A stretch of DNA of 64,000 nt from Chlamydiales bacterium STE3 (GTDB taxonomy: Bacteria > Chlamydiota > Chlamydiia > Chlamydiales > Parachlamydiaceae): positions 1-64,000 of the forward strand of contig VKHO01000056.1 in NCBI GenBank assembly GCA_011125455.1. Reading direction: 5' to 3'. The position numbers were made by a program, and so were the translations under genes. The notes beneath the pieces were generated by a model. That model was not told where the DNA came from and did not search any database. It saw only the letters and a list, made by a program, of their open reading frames with translations. Positions 28,540 through 38,142 of this stretch are shown here, in pieces (position 1 is the stretch's first letter; every line of letters starts with the position of its first letter).

Positions 28540-29175
28540 CTAATTTTTTTGAGCAATACAATGAAAGACCCGCATAGGAAAAGAATTTGCAACTTGTAAT
28601 TCGCTTTGTTCAAACCACTGGATATCAAAGTTGTTCAGTAGGGATAAAATGGACTTAGTGGAGTGATGGCGAATGAGATGATGGCTGTGTATGGAGTAAA
28701 GCCCCCATTCACCATACTCTTGCCATCCTTGCTCATAACAACCTTTCGCCCGAGGATCATTACTAATAATAAAATCAGTAAGATAAAGAATGCCTTTTGG
28801 CTTAAGAATCCTAAAGATTTCAACGAGTAATTGCAGCTGCTTTTGGGTGTCTGGAATACAGCATAAGACAGTAGCCAAAATAACCGCATCTATTGATTCA
28901 TTTTGCAAAGGAATTTTTCCCTTCTCTTTAAGGAAACGCAGGTCACACTCCGGGTAGAGATTTCTGCCCCTTTCGACCATGCTGATTGAAAAATCATAGC
29001 CAATTAAATTTGAATAGCCTTTTGTAATTAGCGAGTTAAGCAAATGCCCATCACCGCATCCGTATTCTAAAATAGAAGAGTTTAGGTTGAGGAAAGTCGT
29101 GAACTTATCAAGATTCAGAGCGTTTTTAATATTTTGCTCTGTTCCTACAAGGTTCCCAATTTCCTTTAATTGCAT
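28540..29175 (-). CDS. Class I SAM-dependent methyltransferase
   Basis: A 211-residue protein. Motif I is I-L-E-Y-G-C-G-D-G-H-L-L, with a G-Y-D-F-S acidic loop, then D-A-V-I-L-A-T-V-L-C-C and L-K-P-K-G-I-L-Y-L-T-D. This is a standard UbiE/COQ5-like fold with no visible substrate signature. It lies directly upstream of treY in the same direction (eight-base gap), so they are probably co-transcribed, but no functional link is evident. C-terminal segments with H-S-H-H-L-I-R-H-H may help metal or substrate binding. Confidence 0.85.
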   Translation of the reverse strand: MQLKEIGNLVGTEQNIKNALNLDKFTTFLNLNSSILEYGCGDGHLLNSLITKGYSNLIGYDFSISMVERGRNLYPECDLRFLKEKGKIPLQNESIDAVILATVLCCIPDTQKQLQLLVEIFRILKPKGILYLTDFIISNDPRAKGCYEQGWQEYGEWGLYSIHSHHLIRHHSTKSILSLLNNFDIQWFEQSELQVANSFPMRVFHCIAQKN

Positions 29176-29243
29176 GTTGCCTTTAAATTAATTGCTAATA
29201 GATTTAAAAATGAACAATTACCTTTAATTTATGTTTTAGTAAA

Positions 29244-32200
29244 TTAAATATTTTTTTTCAAACTTTTAAAAATATAAAGGTTTTTTGAAATTATTTTGTA
29301 CAATGCGGGTAGTATTAGAAGGGTGAGGAGCGTAGAGCTGACAATCCCACCTATAACAACAGTTGCAAGGGGTTTTTGCACCTCTGCACCTGTGCCTGTC
29401 GCAAGCGCCATGGGAATAAAACCTAGTGAGGCTACAAGAGCTGTCATTAAGACAGGTCTTAATCGCGTGAGTGCTCCTAAAGAAATGGCTTCGTCAAGAG
29501 GCTTGCCTTGTGCTCTTAGCTGATTGATATAGGTTACAAGAACAAGACTATTGAGGACAGCAATTCCTGAAAGGGCAATAAAACCAACAGCTGCTGAAAT
29601 GGAAAAGAGCGTATGAGTGAGCCAAAGAGATAAAATGCCTCCCGTTAAGGCTAGCGGTACACCTGTAAAAACCAGTGAAGCATACCTAATGGAGGTAAGC
29701 GCTGTGAATAGAAGAATAAAAATAAGTACAAAACAGAGAGGTATAACAATCATGAGTTTCGTTTTAGCTGACATTAGGTTTTCAAATTGCCCACCCCAAT
29801 CAAGCCAGTAGCCCGTCGGTATCTTGACTTTTTGCTCAATCGCTTCTTTTGCGCTGTTGACAAAAGATCCTAGATCAGTACCCCTAACATTCGATTGTAT
29901 CGAAATGAAACGTTTGCCATTCTCTCTTCGAATTTCATTTAAACCTTCTACTTCGCTAATTGTAGCCACTTCATTTAGAGGAATATAAAGGTAGTGGGAA
30001 GCCTCTTTTTTGCCGTTCGTTTTATGTAAGGGGATGGGTAAATGATTCAAGTTGGTTGGATTTTCTCGGAAACGATCATCCATTTTTACAACCAGATCGA
30101 ATCTTTTATCGCCTTCAAATAATTGACCTGCGTTTCCCCCTCCCATTGCAATGGAGACAACGTCTAAAACATCTGCCACGTTAAGCCCTAACCGACTGAT
30201 TGCTTCTCGATCAACACGAACATCTAAAATGGGCAATCCGCTTGTCTGCGCGACTTTTACATCGGCGGCACCCGGAATGTTGCGTAAAACGTTAGCGATG
30301 GCTTCGGCGATTTTTTGCATTGTGGAAAAATCATCCCCATACACTTTGACGTCTAAATCGCTTCGCACACCAGAAATGAGTTCATTGAAGCGCATTTGGA
30401 TAGGTTGGGTGAATTCATAATTATTTCCCGGGAGTTCATTAAGTTTTTTCTCTATTGCAGCAATGAGTTCATTTTTGGGTAAGGAAGGATTTTTCCATTG
30501 ATCTCTCGGTTTTAATAGCACAAATGTATCTGAGACGTTGGGAGGCATCGGATCGGTAGCGACTTCAGCTGTTCCTGTTTTAGAAAAGACATAGTCTACC
30601 TCCGGCACAGTGAGCAATGTTGTTTCCACTTCTTTTTGCATTTCCGTCGATTGAGTTAAAGATGTGCTTGGGATTCTCATCGCATGCAAAGCGATATCCT
30701 GCTCATCAAGAGTGGGGACAAATTCTTGCCCTAGCTGAAAGAAAAGAAGAAAAGAGAGAGTGATAGCGACAAAAGAAACACTAACAGCTAGGGAAGAATG
30801 GTTCAAACTTCCTTCGAGAAGGGGTTGATAGAAAGCTTTAATTTTGCTAACAATAACATTTTCTTTTTCCTGAAAAGGACCTGTGACAAAAAGGGAAATC
30901 ATGGCTGGAACGAATGTTAAGGAGAGGAGGAAGGCAGAAATTAAGGCAAAGATTACGGTAAGGGCCATGGGGTGAAACATTTTTCCTTCAATTCCTGATA
31001 AAGCAAGAATAGGGAAATAAACGATAATGATAATGGATTGTCCAAAGACAGTCGGCTGAATCATCTCTCTACTTGCGATTAAAACTTCTTTCTTTCTGTC
31101 TATTGCAGTTAATGTCTTTTTCTCAGCTTGCCGATGCGCTAATCTGCGTAGGCAATTTTCTGTAATAATCACAGCGCCATCCACAATTAACCCGAAATCA
31201 ATTGCTCCAAGGCTCATCAAATTACCGCTGATTTTCATTTGCATCATTCCAATTGCTGCCATGAGCATGGATAAGGGAATGACAAGGGCTGTGATCAAGG
31301 TTGCTTTAAAATTATTTAAAAAAACAAACAACACGGCAATGACGAGAAAAGCGCCTTCTAGCAAGTTTTTTGTCGCTGTACGAATGGTGGCATTGACAAG
31401 CTTGGTGCGGTTAATCACTGTGGTGACTGCGATATCGGGTGGTAAGGAGGGAAGGATTTCTTCAAGTTTTTTTTCTAATGCTTGTGAAACTGTACGGCTA
31501 TTTGATCCGATCAACATCAAAGCGGTGCCAATCACAACTTCTTGGCCATTATGCGTCGCGCTTCCAGTGCGCATCTCTTTACCAATGCTCACATCGGCAA
31601 TATCACGGATTTTAATGGGAATGCTATCTAGATTTGTAACAACAATCAGTCCAATTTGGTCCGGGTCGCTTAGCCGTTCATCAGATTTGACCAAAAAAGC
31701 TTCACCCTTCTTTTCAACGTAGCCAGATCCTATGCTTAGATTGTTTTTTTTAATTACTGATATAAGGTCTTCAAAGCTAATACCTAAAGCAAGCATGCGC
31801 TCTAAGTTAGGCTCAATATGGTATTGTTTAACGTATCCACCGATAGAGTCTACCTCGGCAAGGCCTTTGACCGATTTGAGTTGGGGCTTGATAATCCAAT
31901 CTTGGATAGTTCTTAAGTAGGCAGCCTTCTCGTGCGCTGTTTTAAGTTTTTGCCCTTCTGGGGTAACATAGGAGCCATCTCTTTGCCATCCCAAAGTGCT
32001 TTTATTTGATTCGCTTGGTGGCTTAAATTCTACTGTCCACATAGAAATTTCACCAAGGCCTGTAGAAATTGGCCCCATGCGAATACTTGCGCCTTGAGGC
32101 AAAACTTCTTTAATTGCATTCATTCTTTCATTGATCTGTTGCCTTGCAAAGTAGATATCGACTTGATCATCAAAAATAGCTGTTACTTGAGAAAACCCAT

Positions 32201-32462
32201 TGCGCGAGAGGGAGCGCGTCATTTGCAATCCGGGGATACCGGCTAAAGAAGTTTCTACAAGATAGGTCACTTGCTTCTCCATTTGTGTGGGAGAAAAGCC
32301 CTGAATGGCTACATTAATTTGTACTTGATTGTTGGTAATATCAGGGACAGCATCGATTGGGAGCGTTATAATACTACAAGCTCCGTAAATAGCGATAAGA
32401 ACGGTAAAAAGAAGAATAGCTCTTGGATAGTTAAGGGAAAAGCTTAAGATTTTTTCAATCAT
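29244..32462 (-). CDS. czcA: Heavy-metal efflux RND pump, CzcA/CusA family
   Basis: A 1072-residue inner-membrane proton-driven exporter with the classic RND layout: first membrane helix, large periplasmic loop with P-D-I-T-N-N-Q-V, a six-helix block, second loop and a second helix block. G-A-I-D-F-G-L-I-V-D-G-A-V-I-I-T-E-N is the heavy-metal RND helix-4 motif with the proton-relay aspartate, which separates this subfamily from AcrB-type drug pumps. The gene follows czcB by 15 bases. The metal (Co/Zn/Cd, Ni or Cu/Ag) cannot be decided by eye. No local metal sensor gene is visible. Confidence 0.93.
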   Translation of the reverse strand: MIEKILSFSLNYPRAILLFTVLIAIYGACSIITLPIDAVPDITNNQVQINVAIQGFSPTQMEKQVTYLVETSLAGIPGLQMTRSLSRNGFSQVTAIFDDQVDIYFARQQINERMNAIKEVLPQGASIRMGPISTGLGEISMWTVEFKPPSESNKSTLGWQRDGSYVTPEGQKLKTAHEKAAYLRTIQDWIIKPQLKSVKGLAEVDSIGGYVKQYHIEPNLERMLALGISFEDLISVIKKNNLSIGSGYVEKKGEAFLVKSDERLSDPDQIGLIVVTNLDSIPIKIRDIADVSIGKEMRTGSATHNGQEVVIGTALMLIGSNSRTVSQALEKKLEEILPSLPPDIAVTTVINRTKLVNATIRTATKNLLEGAFLVIAVLFVFLNNFKATLITALVIPLSMLMAAIGMMQMKISGNLMSLGAIDFGLIVDGAVIITENCLRRLAHRQAEKKTLTAIDRKKEVLIASREMIQPTVFGQSIIIIVYFPILALSGIEGKMFHPMALTVIFALISAFLLSLTFVPAMISLFVTGPFQEKENVIVSKIKAFYQPLLEGSLNHSSLAVSVSFVAITLSFLLFFQLGQEFVPTLDEQDIALHAMRIPSTSLTQSTEMQKEVETTLLTVPEVDYVFSKTGTAEVATDPMPPNVSDTFVLLKPRDQWKNPSLPKNELIAAIEKKLNELPGNNYEFTQPIQMRFNELISGVRSDLDVKVYGDDFSTMQKIAEAIANVLRNIPGAADVKVAQTSGLPILDVRVDREAISRLGLNVADVLDVVSIAMGGGNAGQLFEGDKRFDLVVKMDDRFRENPTNLNHLPIPLHKTNGKKEASHYLYIPLNEVATISEVEGLNEIRRENGKRFISIQSNVRGTDLGSFVNSAKEAIEQKVKIPTGYWLDWGGQFENLMSAKTKLMIVIPLCFVLIFILLFTALTSIRYASLVFTGVPLALTGGILSLWLTHTLFSISAAVGFIALSGIAVLNSLVLVTYINQLRAQGKPLDEAISLGALTRLRPVLMTALVASLGFIPMALATGTGAEVQKPLATVVIGGIVSSTLLTLLILPALYKIISKNLYIFKSLKKNI

Positions 32463-32477
32463 TGTTTATTTCCGACT

Positions 32478-33665
32478 TTAGTCATCGTGTTCTATAGAAT
32501 TTTTCTCTAACTCTGCTTTGAGTAAAAAAGTTTTATTAGCAATGTAACGGTCTCCCATAGTTAAACCGGATGTGATAGCTGCGTTTTGCCCATCACTGAT
32601 GCCTAATTTAACATCCTTTTTTTCAATGCCATTAGGAGTCACTAAAAACATAAATTCCTTACCGGGAATACCTTGGATAGCCTCTTTTGGCACAACTATG
32701 GGTGCTGAAGTCCTCTCGGTGGGAATGTTAATTTTAACAAAGGCACCAGGTTTCCAGTAGCCTTTTGGATTATCAAGTTCTGCGATCGCTTTTGCTGCAA
32801 TCGTTTCATCGGAAATAATAGGACTGACGTAGAGCATTTTAGCTTGTGCGATCTTGTCATCTAATGGATCAATAATCTCTACCACTTGTCCTTTGCGTAC
32901 ACGATAAATGTCTTTAGGAAAAATACCGATTTCGACCCATACTTTATTAAGATCCGCAATTTCATAAATAATGGTTGTGTTTTCGATAAATTCGCCTTGG
33001 GTGATATGCCTCATAATTACAGTTCCGCTGATTGGAGCATTGAGGGCGTAAAGCCGAAGATCTGGATTAATTTGTTCCTCTAGTTGCTCAATCTCTTCTT
33101 CAGCGATGCCGAATGCTTTAAGCTTTTGTAGGGCAAGTTCTACATTAATTAGGGCTTCTTCATGCTGATTTTTTGCGTTGAGCAGTTCTTCCTGAGCGGC
33201 AATTCTTTCTTGATAAAGCCTTTCTTCACGATCGAGGACAGAAGCAGTTAGCCTTAGCCTACTCAGCGCTGAAAGATAGTTCGCTTTAATGTCTGCCATT
33301 TCACGGCTTTCAAGTATTGCCATTAGCTCTCCTGCCTCAACCTGATTGCCGATGTTTTTTGCAGCTTTTCTAGCTAATCCTGAAATTTTGGGAATTACAT
33401 GGGCTAAATGATCAGGATGCAAAATGATTTTTCCTCTGGTCGTTAAGGAGATAGCTAATTTGCCAGAGCCCGCTTCAGCGATTGTTATGCCCATCTTTCG
33501 GATTTGCTCATCATTGAATCTTAAAAGCGTTTCGTGAGTGTGAGCCTCTTCGGTTTTTTCTATTTCAGGAGGGGCATGTTGTTTGTTTGGGATAACGGTA
33601 TAGACGGCCGCTCCTCCAAAAAAAGCAGTTAGAAGACCGTAAAATAGGATTTTTTTAAGTGCCAT
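32478..33665 (-). CDS. czcB: RND efflux periplasmic adaptor (CzcB type)
   Basis: A 395-residue membrane-fusion protein. Residues 7-24 are an N-terminal membrane anchor or signal, then a short His-containing segment (E-E-A-H-T-H-E-T) that might bind metal. A lipoyl-like half (G-N-Q-V-E-A-G-E-L-M-A), a helical hairpin with many Glu residues, A-P-I-S-G-T-V-I-M-R-H, and the beta-barrel region with G-A-F-V-K-I-N-I-P follow. It bridges CzcA and the outer-membrane channel. Spacing of two bases to czcC and 15 to czcA shows one operon. Confidence 0.92.
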   Translation of the reverse strand: MALKKILFYGLLTAFFGGAAVYTVIPNKQHAPPEIEKTEEAHTHETLLRFNDEQIRKMGITIAEAGSGKLAISLTTRGKIILHPDHLAHVIPKISGLARKAAKNIGNQVEAGELMAILESREMADIKANYLSALSRLRLTASVLDREERLYQERIAAQEELLNAKNQHEEALINVELALQKLKAFGIAEEEIEQLEEQINPDLRLYALNAPISGTVIMRHITQGEFIENTTIIYEIADLNKVWVEIGIFPKDIYRVRKGQVVEIIDPLDDKIAQAKMLYVSPIISDETIAAKAIAELDNPKGYWKPGAFVKINIPTERTSAPIVVPKEAIQGIPGKEFMFLVTPNGIEKKDVKLGISDGQNAAITSGLTMGDRYIANKTFLLKAELEKNSIEHDD

Positions 33666-33667
33666 TT

Positions 33668-34894
33668 TTAATCCATTTGGCTGTTTAAATAATCAATATC
33701 TGCTCTTTTATTATGATAGTTAGCAATAGCTTGAATGTATTTTTGTCGCATTTCAAATAGCGTTCTTTGAGCATCCAGAACATCGAGGTATTCAAACTTG
33801 CCTTCATGGTAGCCTTTTTCTGCTAATGCAAAAGATTGTGTTGCTGCCTTAAGAATAGAATTTTTGAAACGATTAGCTTCGGAAAAGACTAGTTGCAGTT
33901 CATCATAAGAGATGGCAAGTCTGGATTTTAGAAAGAGCCAAAGTTGCTTGCCTTGCTCCCCAGTCTTTAACATATCATAATGGGCACGTTGGATATTGCC
34001 TTGATTCTGATCGAACAAAGGCAGGGGAACTGAGAGCCCAGCCATGAGGCCTTGCTCTTTTGTCTCATAATCTGCTTTGTAACCAATTTGCACATTAATA
34101 TTAGGGATGCGTTTAGCCTTTTCTAACTGCCAAGCCTTTTGAGCACTTAAGTACTCATAAACGTTTTTCACAACTTCAGGTTGATTACATAAGTTGGTCA
34201 GGCATTCTTCAAATGGCATTGGGGGGTGTATTTCATAGAATGGATAAACCACTTCAGTAAAATCTGGCGACGTGCTTCCCCACAAAAGAGCTAGCTTCTT
34301 TTTAGCGACTTCCCATTCGATAAGCGCATTTTCATAGGTCTGAATGGCTGCTTCGCAAGCTACTTCCGCTTTGCTTTGTTGGATAAAAGAAGCTTTGCCG
34401 AATTCGACCTTTTTCTGTGCGATCGCAAGAACTTCTTGAGAAATGTTCGCTTGTTCTTTGGCGACGATTAAAAGTTCTTGAGCTGCGGCAACTGCATTGA
34501 ATGCTCGGCTTAAACGATTCAATACCGTCAGTTTTGATACTTCATAGCCCACGAGAGAAGCGTAGTATTGATAAGAGACAGCTTTGTAACGATAGAGCCT
34601 TTTGTTGGCTGTTTCAAAAAGCTGCCCGTAAAGATATCTTTCTTCACGCTTTCCCCAACCCCTCCAGCTTTTATTGCCGGCAAAATTTTCAATTTCATAG
34701 CTTACTACAGGGTTGGGATAAAGGGAGGATTGTTGTTGTTCTCCCTTCTTAGAGCAAGTATCTGCACTTGCAATTTGTAGTAGTGGGGATTGGTTTAAAG
34801 TCCGCTCAACAGCCGTACCAAAATCAAGAATGTTGCTTAAAAGTGGCTGAAAGAAGCAAAGAAGGGCAAGAAAAATTTTTTTATTAAAGGGCAT
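33668..34894 (-). CDS. czcC: Outer-membrane efflux channel, TolC/CzcC family
   Basis: A 408-residue protein with a signal peptide (residues 1-20) and two repeated helical halves rich in Ala, Glu, Gln and Leu, typical of TolC-family channels. An E-R-Y-L-Y-G-Q-L-F-E segment, a P-N-I-N-V-Q-I-G-Y strand and G-K-F-E-Y-L-D-V-L-D-A-Q-R-T-L near the end match the CzcC pattern. It is the first gene of the operon, so the outer-membrane component is made first. The promoter should lie in 34895-35315. Confidence 0.9.
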   Translation of the reverse strand: MPFNKKIFLALLCFFQPLLSNILDFGTAVERTLNQSPLLQIASADTCSKKGEQQQSSLYPNPVVSYEIENFAGNKSWRGWGKREERYLYGQLFETANKRLYRYKAVSYQYYASLVGYEVSKLTVLNRLSRAFNAVAAAQELLIVAKEQANISQEVLAIAQKKVEFGKASFIQQSKAEVACEAAIQTYENALIEWEVAKKKLALLWGSTSPDFTEVVYPFYEIHPPMPFEECLTNLCNQPEVVKNVYEYLSAQKAWQLEKAKRIPNINVQIGYKADYETKEQGLMAGLSVPLPLFDQNQGNIQRAHYDMLKTGEQGKQLWLFLKSRLAISYDELQLVFSEANRFKNSILKAATQSFALAEKGYHEGKFEYLDVLDAQRTLFEMRQKYIQAIANYHNKRADIDYLNSQMD

Positions 34895-35315
34895 GGGTGG
34901 TTAGCTCTGATTAGGCTTTAAATTATTTGTTCTCCAAATTGTGGGTTGTAGCAGGAACAATAAATAAAGGCAATTCGCCCTTCAAAATAAGAATAGCAAC
35001 ATTCATAAGTATTTATTAGACTTCTCTAAAGGTCATCAAAAATGGCCAACTCAAAAAGCTTTGACTAGTTGCTGTTGATGCACCTGTGCTAGAAGACCTG
35101 CGGATGAGTTAAGAATTATCTCCTAAATTGAAAGGACGTGCTTTTCCTATTGCTCTTAGATTATCAAGTGTCATGCAAAAATAAGCAGCTCCTATTTCCT
35201 TTTGTTGAAGAAGTTTTATAAGAAAATAGTGCTTAATTTTTGTTTAAAAGCTCTTTTATCCCTTGTGGATCCTAGGAACTGGGAGGTGAGGACTTTTTTT
35301 AAATAAAAAAATCCA
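34895..35315. other. Intergenic, possible gene remnant
   Basis: Gap of 421 bases. On the minus strand about 42 codons are open near 35230-35105, ending in a clear stop, with a protein-like composition but no good start or recognised family. This could be the tail of a lost gene. The region also should carry the czcC promoter and the 3' end of the DUF2490-like gene. No RNA gene was seen. Confidence 0.3.
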
Positions 35316-36122
35316 CTAAAAGTTCATATTGAGAGTTAGGCCGATTTGGTAGGTTTTCCTCCATAGAGGATGATTGCCGGGTGCTTGTTTATTTAGCCTT
35401 AATTGCCACCAGAACTGGGGAGAAAAGTGTCTATTTAGGTTCATAGTAAAACCCATACGCAGGCGATTCTCATAAAAAGGCCCTGATTGGATGACTTTTC
35501 TTTGTCCATTTTGCGTTTTTCTGTTCTCTGCTCGTAAAAACCATTCGTTCGATAAGAAGGGATTAAGCCTCAAGGAAGACCATTCCCAAGGAGAAGTCAG
35601 AACGGCACGATGGCGGTAATAGGCATGGTTACGGTAGTGTTTCGTAGCAAAGTGAAGGTATTCACCTGCCATCCTTTGCTGGAGCTCCCAGCCTTTCCAC
35701 GCATGGCTCATAAAGGCAACAATACTTGGGCGATGGCTATATGACCAATGAAAATTTCCTCGACTGTTACTTTGAATGGCCCCTACTTCAGAATATCCAG
35801 GACCTATGGAAAAGTTTTTAAAAATGCTTTCATCTCCTACACAAAAAAAACTCTTTAAATTTTCAGTGAGATCATATTGTAAAATAGCCCATTGCCTGGA
35901 GAACCATAATCTTCTATGGTCATCACCAAAACGCTGGCCTGCGTGAAGGATTAATTGCCATTTATGAGTTAATGGCATGCTAATATTCTGATCTAACCAA
36001 ATTCCTTGATCATGATTTTGGTTGAGATGACCTACTTTGATATCTCCCCAACAGGGAAGCATTAAAAAGAGAGCTATAGAAAGAAAATATTTGATGGTCG
36101 GATGCATCATTTGGTTTTTCAC
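35316..36122 (-). CDS. Outer-membrane beta-barrel protein, DUF2490-like
   Basis: A 268-residue exported protein: signal peptide to about residue 26, then alternating aromatic strands ending in a terminal Phe (L-T-L-N-M-N-F), the usual C-terminal signature for barrel insertion. The pattern W-L-D-Q-N-I early, R-L-W-F-S-R-Q-W, and E-N-R-L-R-M-G-F late resembles DUF2490, a family predicted to be outer-membrane barrels of unknown function. It is the third gene of the operon with the collagen-like and inverse-autotransporter-like proteins; the gap is 26 bases. The start is GTG at 36122 or ATG at 36110; neither has a strong ribosome binding site. Confidence 0.6.
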   Translation of the reverse strand: MKNQMMHPTIKYFLSIALFLMLPCWGDIKVGHLNQNHDQGIWLDQNISMPLTHKWQLILHAGQRFGDDHRRLWFSRQWAILQYDLTENLKSFFCVGDESIFKNFSIGPGYSEVGAIQSNSRGNFHWSYSHRPSIVAFMSHAWKGWELQQRMAGEYLHFATKHYRNHAYYRHRAVLTSPWEWSSLRLNPFLSNEWFLRAENRKTQNGQRKVIQSGPFYENRLRMGFTMNLNRHFSPQFWWQLRLNKQAPGNHPLWRKTYQIGLTLNMNF

Positions 36123-36148
36123 ATTAAGGATAAAAGAGCTTTTTTCGT

Positions 36149-36760
36149 TTACTTGACTTCCTGTGCAATCTGCATAACTGTAATTGTACGGTTTGTTAAT
36201 GTCGTGTTAGTAGCTGTCGTGTTTGCTTGTAATTGGATGATAGTGCCTGCAGGGATAAACAGCGTTGTGTGCCCAGAAATCGTCTTCACTTCTTTATCAG
36301 TTAATGTGCAGCTGCAGTGTACTTCAGGGGGGTAGAAAACATCTTGCGTCACATTGAATAATCGAAACATAAGTAATGCTGTAGTGTTAGGTGTGGTGGC
36401 TTGGTAATGTGCAGTAATATTCCATAAAATTTGGTAAATACCACTACTCACAATTAAACAATAACTAGAATTTCCCCCCACTGGATGAATAATTCCCATT
36501 GGTGCAAGCTGGGCATTTTCAAATGGAACTTCTCCGATTAAGTTATTAAAAGGGACTTCATAGGGAGTATTGGACCAGTTCGAGCAGCAACGTAGCGCTA
36601 AATTACCTGGTGGTCCTGGAGGGCCGGTTGGTCCTGGTGGACCCTGAATGGCTTTTTTATGGAGGACAGGAATGTCTAAATCCAATTGGCTTTCTGAAAA
36701 AAGTGATGTGTTCGCGTTCAATAATAGAGCCACCGCTCCGTAGAATAAACACTTCTTCAT
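36149..36760 (-). CDS. Exported collagen-like protein with jelly-roll-like tail
   Basis: A 203-residue protein from the ATG at 36760, which is preceded by GAGG; a frame extension to 36826 would overlap the upstream gene. After a signal peptide and a short stalk come five G-x-y triplets with G-P-P and G-P-T, then about 135 residues of beta-rich sequence. That tail contains G-I-Y-Q-I-L-W-N-I-T and P-A-G-T-I-I-Q-L, and ends with a T-I-T-V-M-Q-I strand, resembling the C1q/TNF-like trimerising domain of BclA-type bacterial collagens. The triplet run is too short to form a long fibre. It sits between two predicted outer-membrane barrels, so surface exposure is likely but inferred. Confidence 0.7.
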   Translation of the reverse strand: MKKCLFYGAVALLLNANTSLFSESQLDLDIPVLHKKAIQGPPGPTGPPGPPGNLALRCCSNWSNTPYEVPFNNLIGEVPFENAQLAPMGIIHPVGGNSSYCLIVSSGIYQILWNITAHYQATTPNTTALLMFRLFNVTQDVFYPPEVHCSCTLTDKEVKTISGHTTLFIPAGTIIQLQANTTATNTTLTNRTITVMQIAQEVK

Positions 36761-36776
36761 ATATCCTCTTCTGCTG

Positions 36777-37676
36777 TTAATAATTAGTTGTAAAGCTATA
36801 GGAGCGCTGTGTAAATAAGATGCCATTGCGTTTTACTGGTTGTAATATCGATGTCGTATAAATATCTGTTAGTGACTTGTAATGGCAAATCCCATCTAAC
36901 GGAACGCTGAATAGCAGTCTAGCTTGTGTATGCGTATGGTATTTGGAATCATAAGAGGTGCGTATTTGAAGAGAAAAGAATGTTTTCCAAGTAAATTCAA
37001 TTCTTGCTTGGCCTCCCCAAAAATTCTTGTGACGGCGGTGGTAAAAAAAATAGGGGCCAATCGCACAATAGAGCTTATAATTATTCCAAGATACAAGAGA
37101 AGTTCCAATTTCAGCGTCAAATCCTTCTCGCACACAAGACTCTTTATCTCTTACAGTGAGCATGTAATTGCCAATAAAATCGCTGTAGACGGCTAATGAA
37201 GAATGCGTTTTTCTCCCCAAAGGGAGGTAGCCATTTATACGTACGTCAAAACAGTCGCTCAGCCATTCTGCTCCAATACCCAAACGATTAAATCCATTAT
37301 TAATACGTCCTTCCATATAATCGTAGAAGAGGTTAGCTCCAACAATTCCCCTATTTTTTATATTAGTGCGTAGCCCGAGACCAGCGCTTGCCCCCCATTT
37401 GCAATTATCAAAACGATAACCTCTTACATCTGCAAAGCTAAGCCATTTATCTCCCAACATTGCTGGCCAGAACCCTCCTAATTCAATATAGCATCTTTTA
37501 GCGCCGATATATTTACCTGCTGTATAGCCTACTTCCAGACGGGAATAGGGAAGTGGGTGAATATGCTTTGAGACGGACTGAAAGGTTTTTTTACTATCGG
37601 CATCTTCTTCTGAAGAAACTTTGCAAAAACAAAAAGAGGAGATGATAAATAAAGCATAGAAAATCTTTAGCTTCAT
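36777..37676 (-). CDS. Inverse-autotransporter-like outer-membrane barrel
   Basis: A 299-residue exported protein: signal peptide at residues 1-22, then strands rich in Tyr, Trp and Gly. The segment G-A-N-L-F-Y-D-Y followed by R-L-G-I-G-A-E-W-L-S-D and I-N-G-Y-L-P-L-G is the hallmark of the inverse autotransporter (intimin/invasin) barrel, which reads similarly in those adhesins. The usual passenger domains are absent: only about 40 residues follow the last strand. It is the first gene of the operon, and the collagen-like gene starts 16 bases after its stop. A separately encoded passenger is therefore possible. Function is unproven; surface location is likely. Confidence 0.7.
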   Translation of the reverse strand: MKLKIFYALFIISSFCFCKVSSEEDADSKKTFQSVSKHIHPLPYSRLEVGYTAGKYIGAKRCYIELGGFWPAMLGDKWLSFADVRGYRFDNCKWGASAGLGLRTNIKNRGIVGANLFYDYMEGRINNGFNRLGIGAEWLSDCFDVRINGYLPLGRKTHSSLAVYSDFIGNYMLTVRDKESCVREGFDAEIGTSLVSWNNYKLYCAIGPYFFYHRRHKNFWGGQARIEFTWKTFFSLQIRTSYDSKYHTHTQARLLFSVPLDGICHYKSLTDIYTTSILQPVKRNGILFTQRSYSFTTNY

Positions 37677-38142
37677 GGATGTCCCTTTTGACTTAAAATA
37701 TGCCCAATAGATCGTGGAGGGGGTTTCTTCTCTTAAAAAGATGCCTAATAACAGGCTTTTATTCGCACAAAATTAAAATTGCAAATGAAATATCCTAAAT
37801 TTTTGAGATAAAAGTCTTACCATTTAGAAAATGGAGGTCTTCGGCTTAGTGATTTAGCCTTAATCTTTCATAACTCATTAAAAGAAAAATTTTTGCTGTC
37901 TAAAGCTGTTTCATCTGTAAGCTAATTTTTTATTGGAATGAAATTGAAATGATTTTAAATAACCTTTTTCAAGAAAGATAAGAACAATAAGGAATTGAAT
38001 TTTACTTATAAAAAATAGAGTCCTAGAACGCATAAGGATAGGTGAAGATCACATGTATGTAGGGCCAAGGGGTATTGGTGATGTAGAAGCCGTTTAAGGG
38101 CTTTCTCTGTTTGATCTTTATTCATAGGTAAACAATGTTGGT
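37677..38142. other. Intergenic, AT-rich; no gene supported
   Basis: Gap of 466 bases that should contain the promoter of the barrel operon at its left side. A 39-codon minus frame at 38006-38125, starting 17 bases after the transaldolase stop, has no ribosome binding site and no family resemblance, so it is not annotated. No terminator-like hairpin with a T-run was found. Confidence 0.35.

Noticed and set aside
38006-38125. A 39-codon minus frame right after the transaldolase.
   Set aside because: No ribosome binding site and no recognisable features.
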